Of a stretch of 64,000 bases of DNA, positions 11,665 to 23,112 are shown one piece after another. The DNA lies in contig CM066289.1 in the NCBI GenBank assembly GCA_033816765.1, forward strand, positions 1,488,001 through 1,552,000, in the 5' to 3' direction. The notes beneath the pieces are model-generated. The model ran no database searches and was not told where the DNA came from. It was given only the letters and a program-made list of their open reading frames with translations. The first letter of the stretch is position 1, and every line of letters begins with the position of its first letter. Source of the DNA: Nothopassalora personata. Its lineage: Eukaryota; Ascomycota; Dothideomycetes; Mycosphaerellales; Mycosphaerellaceae. The position numbers were made by a program, and so were the translations under genes.

Positions 11665-14600
11665 CTTTAAACGCCCTTAGGATAAGCGCTACTTAAGCAG
11701 CTAGTAGGGGAACACCCGCCCCTAGCGAAGTAGGAAGCATCCGCCGTGCGCTACTACAATAGACTACCACGAAGGACGATAAGTCTAATAACGATAACGA
11801 GCCTACTCTAAGGAAGAACGACGTTAAGGCTGCTAAGCTAGACCTCTTCTATAGAGACAGAGCCAAGTTCGACGACTAGGTTAATTAGATAGATATGTAT
11901 CTTATGTTTAACCTAGTCGATGCTAATAAAAGAACTATCTTCGCCATTACGTACCTTCGCGGAAGTGCGTAGAACTGGATTAAACCTTACCTTAAGGAAT
12001 ACCTCGAAGGTATAGGACGACAAGACCTTACCGGAATGTTTAGGAGCTACACCCTTTTTAAAGAAAAGATAAAGTTAATCTTTAGAACCTCGAACGAAGT
12101 CTAATAGGCTATACGAATCATTCAACACCTAAAGTAGAGGACGTCTACTTTAGAGTATACAGCCAAATTCGAAGAATACGGACAAATTACCGGATAGGAC
12201 TAGACGGCGTTAATAACTATGTTCCGACGTGGACTTAAGGACTCCGTTAAGGACGAGTTAATAAGACACGGGGGACGGATCACTAACCTCGAAGAGCTAA
12301 TAAAGGCGTCGATTAACATCGATAACTAGCTCTAGGAACGACACTAGGAAAAGAAACACGACTCTAAAGTAGGAGGTATAGTAGGATACACTCCGGATCG
12401 TAGACCCTTAGGAGGGTACGTTACGAAGGGAGAATCCTTACGACAAAGCCAGCCCTACTATAGACTACAGCTAATAGAACTAGACGTTACCTAACGAGGA
12501 CGGAGGATTAATAAGAGTAGGGGCTACGGAAAGCCCTTTAAAGGAAAAGGAAAACTCACATGCTATGCCTATAGTAAGGAAGGTTACATAGCGCGAGATT
12601 ACCGCGGTAAAAATATAGTGCGCCGCGAGCAGTTCAATATAATATAACTAAAGGTAGATAAATCTAGGAGCAGTATTAGACCCCGACAATTTAACTATAC
12701 CTAGAGAGTAGAGGAGAAGGATAGTAACCTGGTTGTAACGCCTCTCCTAGATCCCTCGCAAGGACGAGGAGGATACTATGTTTAACAATATACACCACTA
12801 CCGAATAACTAACAATTAAAGACTATTAGATTGTTTAGCATAATAGTACGAGGAGTCAACTATAAAGTTGAGAAGGAATCTCGATACAGTTACGGAAGCC
12901 TTCACTAGCGATTCTGTTACTAGGACTCGTGTTAAACCTAATACGACGCTAAGTTAGGCGTAGGGTACTAGCTACGATAACCGGTAGGAACCCTAGGAGC
13001 TTAGTACGGATAAAACAAGCTCCAAGAAGTGGACATAGACGAATCTTGCTTCGATAACGACAATAAAGAAAACCAGGATCTAGAATAGGACGGACGCTAG
13101 TTACTAGCACTAGAACAATAGACAAACAAACTAGATACTATCGAAGAAGATTACGTACCGGAGGAGTTAAGCGAGGACTTATCCGAAGAAGAAGAGAGCG
13201 ACACCGACGACGAAAACGAAGTATACACATTCACGGTAGATGCGCTAAAGAAACTCTATAAGTTAATTATCTACCTCTAACGAAGGTACGAAGAATTCCT
13301 ACTAAAGTTCTTAGGGAAACGATACCTAAATCCTAACGAATTCGACAAGACACTCGACATAATAAGGGGCATAGTATAGGGCTACCTAACTATAAACAAT
13401 ACTAAGAACTTAGCTAAAGCGGTTATTGAACGACTACTTATAGGAAGCCGAATAACGGATACCGGATATCTAACACCGGTAGGAACTTTCGTCTTAAACG
13501 AACTACGAACGGCAGTATAGCATGTACGGGCTCTCTACTTAGAATCGTAGAAGATCTAGGAACGTAATAGACTATAAGTGTAGACATAGGGCAACGGGCT
13601 ATAGGTTCTAGCCGAAGCCTCTAGGCACGAAGTATAGCGAACTACATACTATTCGGGAAAAGAATTAGCTCCCTAGGAATAAGCGACTAAAGGGAGTTAT
13701 GTAACACTTAGGCTTACGCATTAACATTAAACACAGTTTTCTAGACATAAGTAATCGTTAACGGACATAAGACTAGTGTTATAATCAACTTAGGAGTAGC
13801 GGGGAATTTCATCTCCGAGTCTTTCGTAAGAAGAAACGGGTTTGCTACCCTAAAGAAGAAATAGGGTTACGAGTTAATCGCGGTAAACGGATTATCGTTA
13901 CCTAGCGTAGAATAGGAGACGACACTATTACCACTAGCTATCTAATAGTACTACGAGAATATTACCTTAGATATTACTAATATAGCTAGTTATAACATAG
14001 TATTAGGTATACCTTAGTTAAGAAAGCATAATCTAGTAATCGACTAGAGAAGAGGAGTACTTACCTTTAGGGAATACGACGGCGTTATCGACATTTAGCC
14101 TACGCATCGATAGCGGACGATAGTAGATAAGGCAAGGAAACGGCTTAACGCATTCGAGCTTACGCCGACTAGAAGGATAGAAGAACTACCTTCGACCGGG
14201 ATAGACACTAGCGTAGGGCCGCCGGGTTACGAAGTTACTAGAAGTAATAGAAGTAACGCACTATCGAAGAATACTAACATCTTAGAGTTAAGTATTCCTA
14301 AGGAGTATCGTAAGTAGTTGCGACTCTTTAAAGAGGAGAGAGGCAAAACCGCCTTACCTAAGTACCGCCTATAGGATTATAAGATTAACATTTAGCTAGG
14401 GAAAGAGCCTCTATAGGGACCCCTATATTAAATGTCTAAGAAAGAGCTATAGACCCTACGAGAATAGCTAAAGGAGAAGCTAGCTAAAGGATAGATAAGA
14501 AGATCTACCTTAAGTATAGGAACTCTATACATGTTTGTTCTAAAAGCAAACGGGAAGTTACGACTTGTATAAGACTATAGGAAGTTAAACGAGATTACGA

Positions 14601-17136
14601 TTAAGAACCGATACCCGCTACCTAATATCAAAGAAGCATAAGATAGATTAACCGGATTAGACTAGTATACAAAGATTAACCTACAAGATACCTTCTACGC
14701 TATACGGATAGTAGAAGGAGAAGAATAGAAAACCGCTTTTAGAATAAGATACGGACTCTACGAATTCTTAGTTATGCTAATAGGATTAACTAACGTACCC
14801 GCATCCTACTAGGACCTTGTTAACAAAACACTTAGAGACCTACTCGACGTATACGTTATCGCCTATATAGACGACATACTAGTCTACATAAAAGGATCCC
14901 TTTAGAAGCACATAAGACAAGTCTAGGACGTCTTTAAACGACTTACGTAGTTAGGATTCAAGACGGCACCCGAAAAATGCGAATTCTATAAGAAAGAAGT
15001 TAAATTCTTAGGCTTTATTATTAGCACTATAGGGATAACGATCGACCCTACAAAGACACAGTCAATTAGGGAATAGCTAGAACTAAGGACAGTTAAGGAC
15101 GTACAATCATTCCTTAGACTAGCGAACTATAACCGGAAACTCATTAGGGACTACGTAAAGACAGTAGCACTAATAACGATGCTTACGAGAAAAGACGTTA
15201 CCTAGAAATAGGGAAAGGAACAGATTGAAGCGTTTAAGAAACTTAAGGAATAATGCACTTTAGCCCCTACGCTTCGACTATTCGATGGTAGTAAGGAAGT
15301 CTATATCGAGACCGATGCGTCTAATATAGCAATAGGCGCATGTCTAACATAGACACACGATAGGTAGAGACACCTAGTAGCCTATTACTCACGGAAAATG
15401 ACTACAGCGGAATAGAACTACGACATCTATAATAAAGAGCTTCTAGCTATTATTACTACTATGTAACATTAGAGAGTATATGTCGAGGGCCTACCGAAGT
15501 TAACGATTCTTTCTAACTATAAGAATCTTACGTACTTCACGACGACGAAAGAACTTACCCGAAGGCAAGCCCGCTGGTCGGAGCTGCTAGGACAGTATAA
15601 GTTCGAAATTAAATATACTCTAGGACGAGAGAACGGCCGCGCCGACGCGCTAAGCCGAAGAAGCGACTATATAGAAGGAAAAGAACTAGTATAACATAAA
15701 GTACTAAAGACGAACCCCGACGGAAGTCTTAGTACTAACATAAGAGAATTTAATAACATCGTACGGATATTAGGCGATAGGGACGAACAATTCCCTATAT
15801 CGTAAGGAAAATACTAGGTACTAAAGAATCGAGAAGAAGAATGCATACGATAACATTACGACGGACTAACTTATAGACACCCTAGAACTTTAAAGACAAT
15901 AGACCTAATATAACGTAGTTTCTCATTTCTATAGATAAGACTTAAGGTGTTACGCTATATTAAACAATGCGTACACTACTAACGAAACAAGGCTACGAGA
16001 CATGTAAAATACGGTTACCTACAGTTTAGGACACTACCGATAAAACCATAGGACAAAGTTATAATAGACTTTATTACGAAACTCCTACCGTTAAGAGATT
16101 AAGTTACGAAACAACTATACGACATAATACTAGTTATAGTTAATAGACTTCCGAAATACGCACACTTTATTCCTACATCGGAAACGTACAATGTAGAGCA
16201 GCTCGGATACCTCGTACTAGATAGACTTATCCAATACTACGGATTCCCTTAAGCGTTTATAACGGATAGAGACAAGCTATTTACATTAAATTACTAGAAG
16301 ACGCTTATAGGAACAATCGGAATTAAACATAAGCTATTAATAGCATATTATCCGGAAATAGAAGGACAAACCGAAAGGATAAATTAAACGCTAGAACAAT
16401 ACCTACGATACTACATTAATTATGCATAAGACAACTGGGTCTTATTACTGCTAATAGCGCAGATTACACTAAATAACTACAAATTAGAGACAACTTTAAC
16501 GACACTATTTTATGCGAACTTTAGTAAGGATCCTAACCTATTTAGAACACCTAGATCTTACCTACAAGCCGAAAGAGCAATCGTAACGACGGATACTCTT
16601 AAGGAAGTGCATAAAGAAACACGTAAGGCGATCGAAGATGTACAACACAAACTGTCTCGACAACGGTAGGACACGAGGAAAATAGCACCTCTACTAAAAA
16701 AGGGGGATAAGGTCTATCTCCTTATAAAAAACTTAAGAACAAGAAGATAGACCAAGAAACTAGATTACGTTAAGGTCGGGCTATTTTTTATCGATAAAGT
16801 CATAGGACTAGTTAACTACCGCCTACAACTACTACCCGACGCAAAAATCCACCTAGTCTTCTACACCTCTAAGCTAGAACTAGCGGACGCCGAAACACCT
16901 TACTAGGAGAGCTTCCATTTCGAGCCGGAAGTAGAAAACGAATTCGAAGTCGAAAGAATCCTAGATAAGAAAGGTTAGCGATACCTTGTTAAATGGAAAG
17001 GATACGACGAATTAGAAAATACCTAGGAACTAGAAAAGAACCTACGAAACTGTTAGCAAAAAATCTAGGAATACTACAAAACTAAAAAAACGGCTAGCTA
17101 ACTAAGTTACTAATTAGTAACTAGTCGGCCGGGAGC

Positions 17137-17210
17137 GGCTAGAGTAGGAATCGAACCTACGACCTTAAGAGTGTAGACAGCTTACGCTCTACTAACTAAG
17201 CTACCTAGCC
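17137..17210 (-). other. tRNA-like sequence (probable tRNA pseudogene) inside Gypsy C
   Basis: On the minus strand 74 nt can be folded with a full 7 bp acceptor stem (GGCTAGG with TCTAGCC, one G-T), a D arm GCTT...GAGC and a perfect T arm (GTAGG-TTCGATT-CCTAC). The anticodon arm is wrong: 19 nt instead of 17, giving a weak stem and a 9 nt loop, so no anticodon can be assigned. It lies between the pol end and the antisense reading frame, not next to an LTR, so it is not the primer-binding site. It may be a captured tRNA or the head of a tRNA-derived SINE, altered by RIP. Confidence 0.5.
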
Positions 17211-17279
17211 GATTAATAAGAATAGGGACATAACTTACAAATAAGTACCCTAATAAGTCTCTACCCCTAGGGACTCGCC

Positions 17280-17789
17280 CTAAGGCTCCGCTCTAGAAAG
17301 CGCCGCCTAGTTATTTACGGGCATCTCTAGGATATCTAAGAAGGAGACTAGCGAAGGCGACACCTCTACCCCCGACGCCCGCTTAAGAGACGCTAGCTCC
17401 TCGCGCGCCTCTTCCTCCTCGAGCTCCTCTAACTCCTTAGCGACGGCATCGTCGGTACGACGCTTAACTAATCGAAGCTATTTCCGAAGACGGATCTTGC
17501 GCATCTTTAGCCGCACCTCCTCCTCTTTAATCCTCTTAAGCTCTAGCTTAAGCTTATCGCGCGAATTGCGAAGACGTTCCTACTCCGGACGGGAAAGACG
17601 CACATCGTAATCCTTATAGCCTTTTCGAATGTAGGCCGAACACTTCCTAGACCGAGAACCTACGATACACTTTACTACTGCGCCCGAGGATCGAGACTTC
17701 TAACAATTCGTGTATAGAGCTATTTCGATACCGGAAATTTCAGTATCTAGAGTAAGTCGATAACGGCGTCTATGGGAGGAAGAAGACAT
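17280..17789 (-). pseudogene. Antisense accessory reading frame in the 3' region of Gypsy C
   Basis: Opposite to gag-pol, between pol and the 3' LTR, a 169-codon frame runs from ATG at 17,789 to TAG at 17,280-17,282 with four internal TAG codons, all explainable as former CAG or TGG. The product has an N-terminal Ser/Arg-rich start, a Cys-containing patch (about residues 29-62, with Tyr where Cys would be expected at some positions) and then a long charged helix rich in Glu, Lys, Arg and Leu (about residues 75-150) that looks like a coiled coil. Many fungal Gypsy elements carry similar antisense proteins with a Cys-rich patch followed by a coiled coil, of unknown function; membership in that group is inferred from this layout. 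It is inactivated here. Confidence 0.6.
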
Positions 17790-17862
17790 AGTTAACTATT
17801 ACTATAAGAAATGATGACGGCTTAAGAAGCTTCGGGACGAAGCTAGGCTAAGAAGGGGATAG

Positions 17863-18222
17863 TGTTACGGAATGATTTCTAGGGACCCTAGAATTATAAC
17901 GATAAGACGAACACGTAACTTATCCTACCTAAGCGCTTAGACTTAGAGCGATTAGACTGCTTATGCTTAGACTAATTAGACTGCTTATGCTTAGACTAAT
18001 TAGACTAATTACCGAGATCTACGAATCTCCTTTATATTTAGGAACGCTAGAAACCCTTATAGTTCTAATGCGTTTAACTTATGTTACTATCTTACTAATT
18101 AGAATATAACTCTTATTCCTATTATTTATCTTCGCTTAGCTTACTTTAGTCTCTCTAAAGAATACCGCCACGTAACTTAACTTATCTCTCCTTTAAGACT
18201 AGCCCTAGAACGAGACATAACA
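17863..18222 (+). repeat. 3' LTR of Gypsy C (360 bp)
   Basis: Begins TGTTACGG directly after a purine-rich tract and ends CATAACA, followed by the target duplication cgtcg. It carries more TpA than the 5' copy at several sites, again as transitions. Confidence 0.9.
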
Positions 18223-18743
18223 CGTCGTCCTAATCGGTAAGTTGCGCGTATTCCTAGACTTTAGTAGTATATTCGGTAGTAGATGTCTTCTAGGTTAAAT
18301 GCTAAATAACACGAACGGTAGTAGCAATCTTATTAGAGACACTAAAGACGCTCTTTATAGTATGCTTAAGATAGTTATATAACCTAAAGATTCCGTTAGC
18401 ATTATCTTCTCCGTTACTATCTAGGTATTTCCTAAGGAATGGTTTAACCTAATGCTATACTCGTCCTCTTAAGAAGGTAGTAGTAAAGATAGGCTTAAGG
18501 TTCTTAGGCATAGAGTTAAATAAGAAGTACATATCTATCTAAGAGACCTAAGTATCGAACTTGTCTCGGTCGCTATAGTAGTATTCTAGCTTACTAACCT
18601 TAAGGGTGTCGTTACCTATATAAGTAGCTAAGGCATTAATAGCATCGTTCGCGGTCTAAGGTCGTTAGGCTCTACTTACTTTACTAGGGGCGGGTGTTCC
18701 CCGTTTACTCTATTAGTCTCCTATCGTAGAGGGCGTTTAAAGC

Positions 18744-19200
18744 TATTAGGTTTAGTATAACCTAATAATATTACTAGTTAAGAAGATAAGCTTAATTAGG
18801 TTTGTTCTCGGGCCGATAGGAAGTTAAGGGAGAGTAATAAAGTAATAGCTGTCTTATCTTATAAAGACTAAGTAGTAGCGAGGTAGAGGTTAGGTTATAG
18901 TATATTCTAAACAGTAATATTAAACAGTGAGTTGAACGCTTCTAAACTATAAGGGTTTTTAGCGTTCCTAAATACAAAAGAGACATTACTAGTCTTAGTC
19001 TTAATTACTTAATCGCTAGTAAGCGAGTAATCTTAAATTACTAAGTCGCTAGTAAGCGAGTAATCTCGAATTACTAAGTCGCTAGTAAGTAAGTAATCTT
19101 GAATTACTAAGTCGCTAGTAAGCGAGTGATCTCGTACGGCGCACGTGATCTCTGTAGCTAATAGTTAGGCGTGCCGTTATAGCTTAATCCGAACCGTAAT
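18744..19200 (-). repeat. 5' LTR of Gypsy B (outer border uncertain)
   Basis: The plus-strand sequence starts TATTAGG (a RIP-altered form of the inverse of CCTAACA) directly beside the B leader, at the same position relative to the leader as the LTR end in element C. The stretch to about 18,980 matches the second half of the solo LTR at 9064-9467 in inverse orientation. Beyond that it diverges and contains a tandem repeat. The end near ccgtaata at about 19,200 is the best candidate for the outer border, without a recognisable target duplication. Confidence 0.55.
19003..19134. repeat. Tandem repeat, 4 x 33 bp
   Basis: Four adjoining 33 bp units (19,003, 19,036, 19,069, 19,102) of the type aattactaagtcgctagt followed by aagcgagtaatctcg, differing only by a few transitions. 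They sit inside the probable 5' LTR of Gypsy B and are not present in the related solo LTR. Confidence 0.85.
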
Positions 19201-20086
19201 AGGAACGTAGTAGATACGGCTTAGGCTATTTTATACTATATTCCGGTTAGAATATATCGGACTCCGTATAAATCTATTTGGACTTACTTAATAGTATTAA
19301 TAGGAGATATAGTAGTAGTAGTAGTTTCTACTTACGGTATACTATTAGTATTTATTAGAACCCGTAGGAAAAACGTCGGACCCCTAAGCGGTAGGTAAGA
19401 GATACGTAACCGTATACCCCCTAAGGCTAAGGACGCTAAGCTAAGGGGGGGGCTACTTATACTTACGGTAGGTAATAAGGAAAAGAAAGAAAGAAAAAGA
19501 GAATAAGAACCTAAAGATATATTCTAGGTTCCTATTATTTATATATAATAATAGCTATTATTACTTAGTAGATAATAGTAAGCCTTATACTTACCTAGGT
19601 AATAATACTACGCCTCGACGTCGGCGGGGCTAGATAATAAGGAAGAGTAGCTCGGATACTTCCTATAGCGAGCCTAATAATAGGCGTTGCTATTAATAGG
19701 TTACGACAATACGGAGTAATATTAGAAAGTAGCGCTAAGCCGTAAAAACAGCTAGAACAATAGGCTCCGGGTAGGACAATAGGGAACACCGGCGTAAATA
19801 CGTATACGGACGGTATCTATCGGGCGGAACTAGGGCTAGAGGCGGCGGAGGGGGGAGGGGGGTAGTATAAGGGGCGGGCCCCTGTTTCTTAGTATAGGCT
19901 ACGCCTATACGTCCGGATTGCTATCCGATACCTTTTCTTCGGATAGCGTTTAACTTTCCCTTCCTTCTATATTGAACTTATTACTTACCTTATAGAACTT
20001 TAGTATATACGTCGTTTACCCGTAATACTTACTAATATATCTATTATAGTAGTTTTACTATCTATACTCGTTATATTATAGCCTAA

Positions 20087-20229
20087 TATAAGAGCAATAT
20101 CCCGTGCTTTATATCCTACCTAACCCGACTAAAAGGTATAGTATCCGTAGTTAGCGACCGAGGATAGTACGGGTATATATCTCTTTACTAATATTACGTA
20201 ACCCGAGCCCGTTACGTAATCCCCTTATA
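20087..20229. repeat. 143 bp direct repeat, copy 1
   Basis: Begins TATAAGAG and ends CCCCTTATA, so the ends are near-inverted. It shares its length and most bases with 20,546-20,688; the differences are almost all C/T or G/A. It contains an internal palindrome TTACGTAAC-CCGAGCCC-GTTACGTAA. Candidate MITE-like element, or terminal repeats of a short non-autonomous element. Confidence 0.6.
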
Positions 20230-20545
20230 ATTATACCTCCTCCCGGACGTGCCGTTCCCGGGGCGTACCGTATAAGGCGGTACGATCCTTCGTTATTAAT
20301 TACTAAGTAATATTAAACCTAAAACTAATAGTTATATACGCGTATAAAACGCCTACGTATCGTAATCGTAACCGATAGTAACCTACGACCGATTGCAATA
20401 CGTAGTCCCTATATAACTAGTCTCTTAGCTTGCTAGCGAGAAATAGAATCTCTCTTCCGCTAAGGCTCGAAATACGATTAATCTAACTTACGCGGCTAAG
20501 ACTCGAAACCTAAACCTCGGATAAACCGATAACCGCGGACACTCT

Positions 20546-20688
20546 TATAAGAGTAATGTCCTATACTTTATACTCTACCTAACCCGACTAAAAGGTATAG
20601 TATCCGCGGTTAGCGACTAAGGATAGTACGGGTATATATCCCTTTACTAATATTATATAACCCGAGCCCGTTATATAATTCCCTTATA
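20546..20688. repeat. 143 bp direct repeat, copy 2
   Basis: Second copy, 459 bp downstream of the first in the same orientation, with the internal palindrome altered to TTATATAAC...GTTATATAA by transitions at both arms. Confidence 0.6.
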
Positions 20689-21084
20689 CCTAAACTAGGT
20701 TTATAGGCTATTAAATCTTACTATTCGGCTTTATATATACTAGTAGTACTATAGTTAATTACCTATATTACTATAGCTTATATAGTAATTAGTAAAGTGC
20801 TATTATAGTTATTAAATAGCTACTTTATTCTTTTCTTACTACTTAAGAGCTACTATTTTCACTATCCTAAGCTCTATAGCCTTAGCCTCCTTAATCTATC
20901 ACTTATCTTTAATATAACGACTATATACTTATTAGTTCTCTTAGTAGTATTAGACTTCTTCTTAAGTAACTTATTAACAATAGTAGTCTCTCTTTTAGTC
21001 TCTATATAAAGCTATAGCAATTGTCTTCTTATATAGTTCTATTAGTTAGTAAATAGTATATTTAGAAAGGTAACCACTGTAAAG

Positions 21085-22041
21085 CGCGTGTCCGTGTATC
21101 GCATGCGACCGTGCACCGCCCGCACCCAACTTCTACATCTGTGACATCGGCGCCAAAGCCGCAAGCAAACCTAATCAACCACTGGAAACGCGCTCATCCA
21201 TTCGTCATTTCAACAATGCCATCTTCCCGCGCAGCCCTTGATGCATTACTTCATCACCACGTACGACCTGATTCGCTGTACTTTCAGAGAGCTCTAGTGT
21301 TTTACAGTGAAGGCGCTGACCATCTGCTGGCGGCTATGACATCCTTGCCTCCACGATCATGGTGGCCACGGCAACGAGGCTGATGCTTTCGTTCGAAAGT
21401 TGCACGTGGCTGCACATGTCAGCATTCCATTCCCATGCCGACGCATTGTACAAGATGCGGCGAACCACAGATTGCTGTCCCAGGTTTGAAGCACTGACAT
21501 GTTTTACAATTTTGTTTCCACGAGCGGCGATCGTTAGAACGAAGCACGGCGATCAATGGATAGTGGAAGGAGTTCTGACTGATGCAAACATGCTGCACGC
21601 GGCGGACCGCCGAGCAAATCGATCGGAATCTCACACCCTCGCCAGCACACAGCTGCAACGGGCCTTTGCATGCCAATGCGTCTCGCGGAGTACTTGCTGT
21701 ATGGTTCAGGCACTTGCACGATGGCCATGATTGTCCTGGCTGAGGAGTCGTGAACCATGCATTGGCCATTGTAAGGCAGTAGACCGCTACAAGCAGGTGG
21801 CAAAGATACCTCGCTAACTGCCTCGCACTCTGGGTGGATGTGAATGTCGCGGCGGTATGACACCGTGCCGGCGGTTTCCAGATGCCTAACAGTGAGGTCC
21901 AGGTAAGTCGCCAATATGTATACCAAGTCGGCTATCGAGTAGATCTTCCGCACGGCCCGAACGGGCTTTGAACATCGGCCAAGTGTAGCCATTCAAAATG
22001 CACGTCGACATTGAGCCCTAACCACAGTCCAAACATCAAAG
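21085..22041. other. Region with no convincing gene
   Basis: Several overlapping short frames occur on both strands. The longest is 21,534-21,992 on the minus strand (152 codons), which would be divergent from the reductase gene with a 50 bp gap; its product shows no recognisable domain. A plus-strand frame beginning at 21,216 (MPSSRAALDAL...) has a gene-like start but stops after 56 codons. Neither is called as a gene. Confidence 0.4.
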
Positions 22042-23112
22042 ATGGCAAATATCGAAACGGTGATTGTAACAGGCGCCACAGGCTTCATAGGAGCGCACAT
22101 TGTGGATGGCCTGCTACAAAAGGGCGTAGCCGTTCGGGGCACCACACGCTCCATGGCCAAAGCGGAGCGAATGAAAGCTGCGCGACCTGGCTATGCTTCG
22201 AAGCTGCAATTCATCCAGATTGGAGACTTCTCCGGGGACGTCGACTTCTCAGAGGCAGTGGCCGGGGTTGACGCGATTGTCCATACAGCCAGTGTAAGGG
22301 CAGGTCATATCATCCCAAGCCGCCACTGACAGTCACAGCCATTGACCTATGATACTACCGACAACGAGAAAGAATTGATCCTCCCCGCCATCAACGGTGT
22401 CAAGGCCATACTATCTGCAGCTGCCAAAGCCGGCAAAGTCAAACGTGTCGTGCTCACATCTTCGTTTGCATCCGTGATCGACATTGGACGAAATGCAGGC
22501 CCGGGCTTCACCTACACAGCACAGCACTGGAACCCCCTGGCTTACGAGGAGGCAGTTGCACCAGGAACCAACGCAGTGGTGGCATACCGTGGCTCGAAGA
22601 AATTCGCTGAGCTTGCGGCCTGGAACTTCGTTGAACGCGAGAAGCCCAGCTTTGATCTGGTAACCTTGTGCCCGCCGATGACTTTTGGTCCCATTGCTCA
22701 TCCGGTCCTCGAACCATCGCAACTCAACGAGTCGAATGCGAGGCTCTGGGACGTCGCTGTCGGAAATCCACTACCGGAAGCTCGAGTACCTGTCTGGATT
22801 GATGTGCGAGATCTTGCCGCTATGCATGTAGAAGCTGTCTTCAGCGCGAAAGCTCGTGGCAAGCGCTATGTTCCAGCGGCGCCTGACAAGTACTCTTATG
22901 AGCTGGCGGCGAGCATACTACGGTCACGCTTCCCTGCGGCAAGACAGCAAGTCGTTGAGATTGACGAGGCAAGTCCACCAGAGAGCTATGATCTTGACGG
23001 CAGAGCAGCAACCGAGGACCTTGGTATCCAGTATCGGGATTTTGGAACGACTGTGGTTGATCTTTTCGAGAGCCTTGATCGTTTGGGAATGTCTCCTTGG
23101 GCAACGGCTTGA
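22042..23112 (+). CDS. NAD(P)-dependent reductase of the extended SDR family (Gre2/dihydroflavonol-reductase type)
   Basis: Two exons, 22,042-22,293 and 22,339-23,112, separated by a 45 bp intron (GTAAGG...CACAG); joining them restores the family block ASPLTYDT. The product has 341 residues, the usual size for Gre2-like enzymes. The N-terminal Rossmann motif TGATGFIG (residues 10-17) binds the dinucleotide; catalytic Ser125/126, Tyr167 and Lys171 (YRGSK) are all present. Relatives reduce aldehydes or ketones such as methylglyoxal or dihydroflavonols with NADPH in the cytosol; the substrate here cannot be read from sequence. It is the first intact gene after the repeat block, about 960 bp from its edge, with no visible RIP damage. 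Confidence 0.9.

Larger units (their letters stand above)
11305..18222 (+). mobile_element. Full-length Ty3/Gypsy chromodomain retrotransposon C
   Basis: A complete element with two 360 bp LTRs (11,305-11,664 and 17,863-18,222, both TGTTACGG...CATAACA) and a 5 bp target duplication cgtcg (11,300-11,304 and 18,223-18,227), inserted in the gag gene of Gypsy B. Order on the plus strand: gag (about 11,800-12,650), protease (about 13,780-13,990), reverse transcriptase (about 14,500-15,010, with an intact YIDD box near 14,864), RNase H (about 15,270-15,660), integrase (about 15,900-16,700) and a C-terminal chromodomain (about 16,945-17,050, RYLVKWKGYDE), then a non-pol 3' region and a polypurine tract (AAGAAGGGGATAG) before the 3' LTR. 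The chromodomain and the PR-RT-RH-IN order place it in the chromovirus lineage. The many TAG/TAA codons come from RIP, so it is not autonomous now. Confidence 0.92.
7375..19200 (-). mobile_element. Ty3/Gypsy retrotransposon B (5' part), interrupted three times
   Basis: Minus-strand element from its 5' LTR (about 19,200-18,744) through gag (18,740-18,228 continuing at 11,304), protease (9743-9534) and reverse transcriptase to early RNase H, where it is cut at 7375 by Gypsy A. Segments are 18,743-18,228, 11,304-9473, 9063-8006 and 7632-7375. Removing the three inserts restores one continuous reading: across element C the gag codons join through a duplicated cgtcg, and across the solo LTR the pol sequence joins through a duplicated tatac exactly as in element C. 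Longest open pieces are gag 11,031-11,285 (RRGLKEYIKDELIRDG) and protease 9534-9743 (IIDSGVSGNF). It is the same general family as C but clearly diverged. Integrase is missing from the window. Confidence 0.82.
19201..21080. other. RIP-degraded repeat remnant without recognisable genes
   Basis: AT-rich, TpA-rich DNA with frequent stops in all frames. The short open frame at 19,595-19,789 on the minus strand resembles nothing and is probably chance. A minus-strand Lys/Glu-rich reading near 21,000-20,880 may be the tail of a degraded transposase, but this is a guess. It contains the two 143 bp repeats listed separately. Composition changes sharply to ordinary coding-like DNA at about 21,070-21,090. 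Confidence 0.6.

Noticed and set aside
19595..19789. Minus-strand frame of 64 codons in the repeat block
   Set aside because: It lies in RIP-degraded DNA, shows no family resemblance and is probably chance.
1..21080. CRISPR array or other prokaryote-style system in the AT-rich block
   Set aside because: The repeats are LTRs, tandem satellites and transposon copies with RIP; there are no regularly spaced repeats with unique spacers, and the genome is fungal.
21534..21992. Minus-strand frame of 152 codons divergent from the reductase
   Set aside because: No domain, and overlapping frames of similar quality occur on the other strand; insufficient support for a gene.
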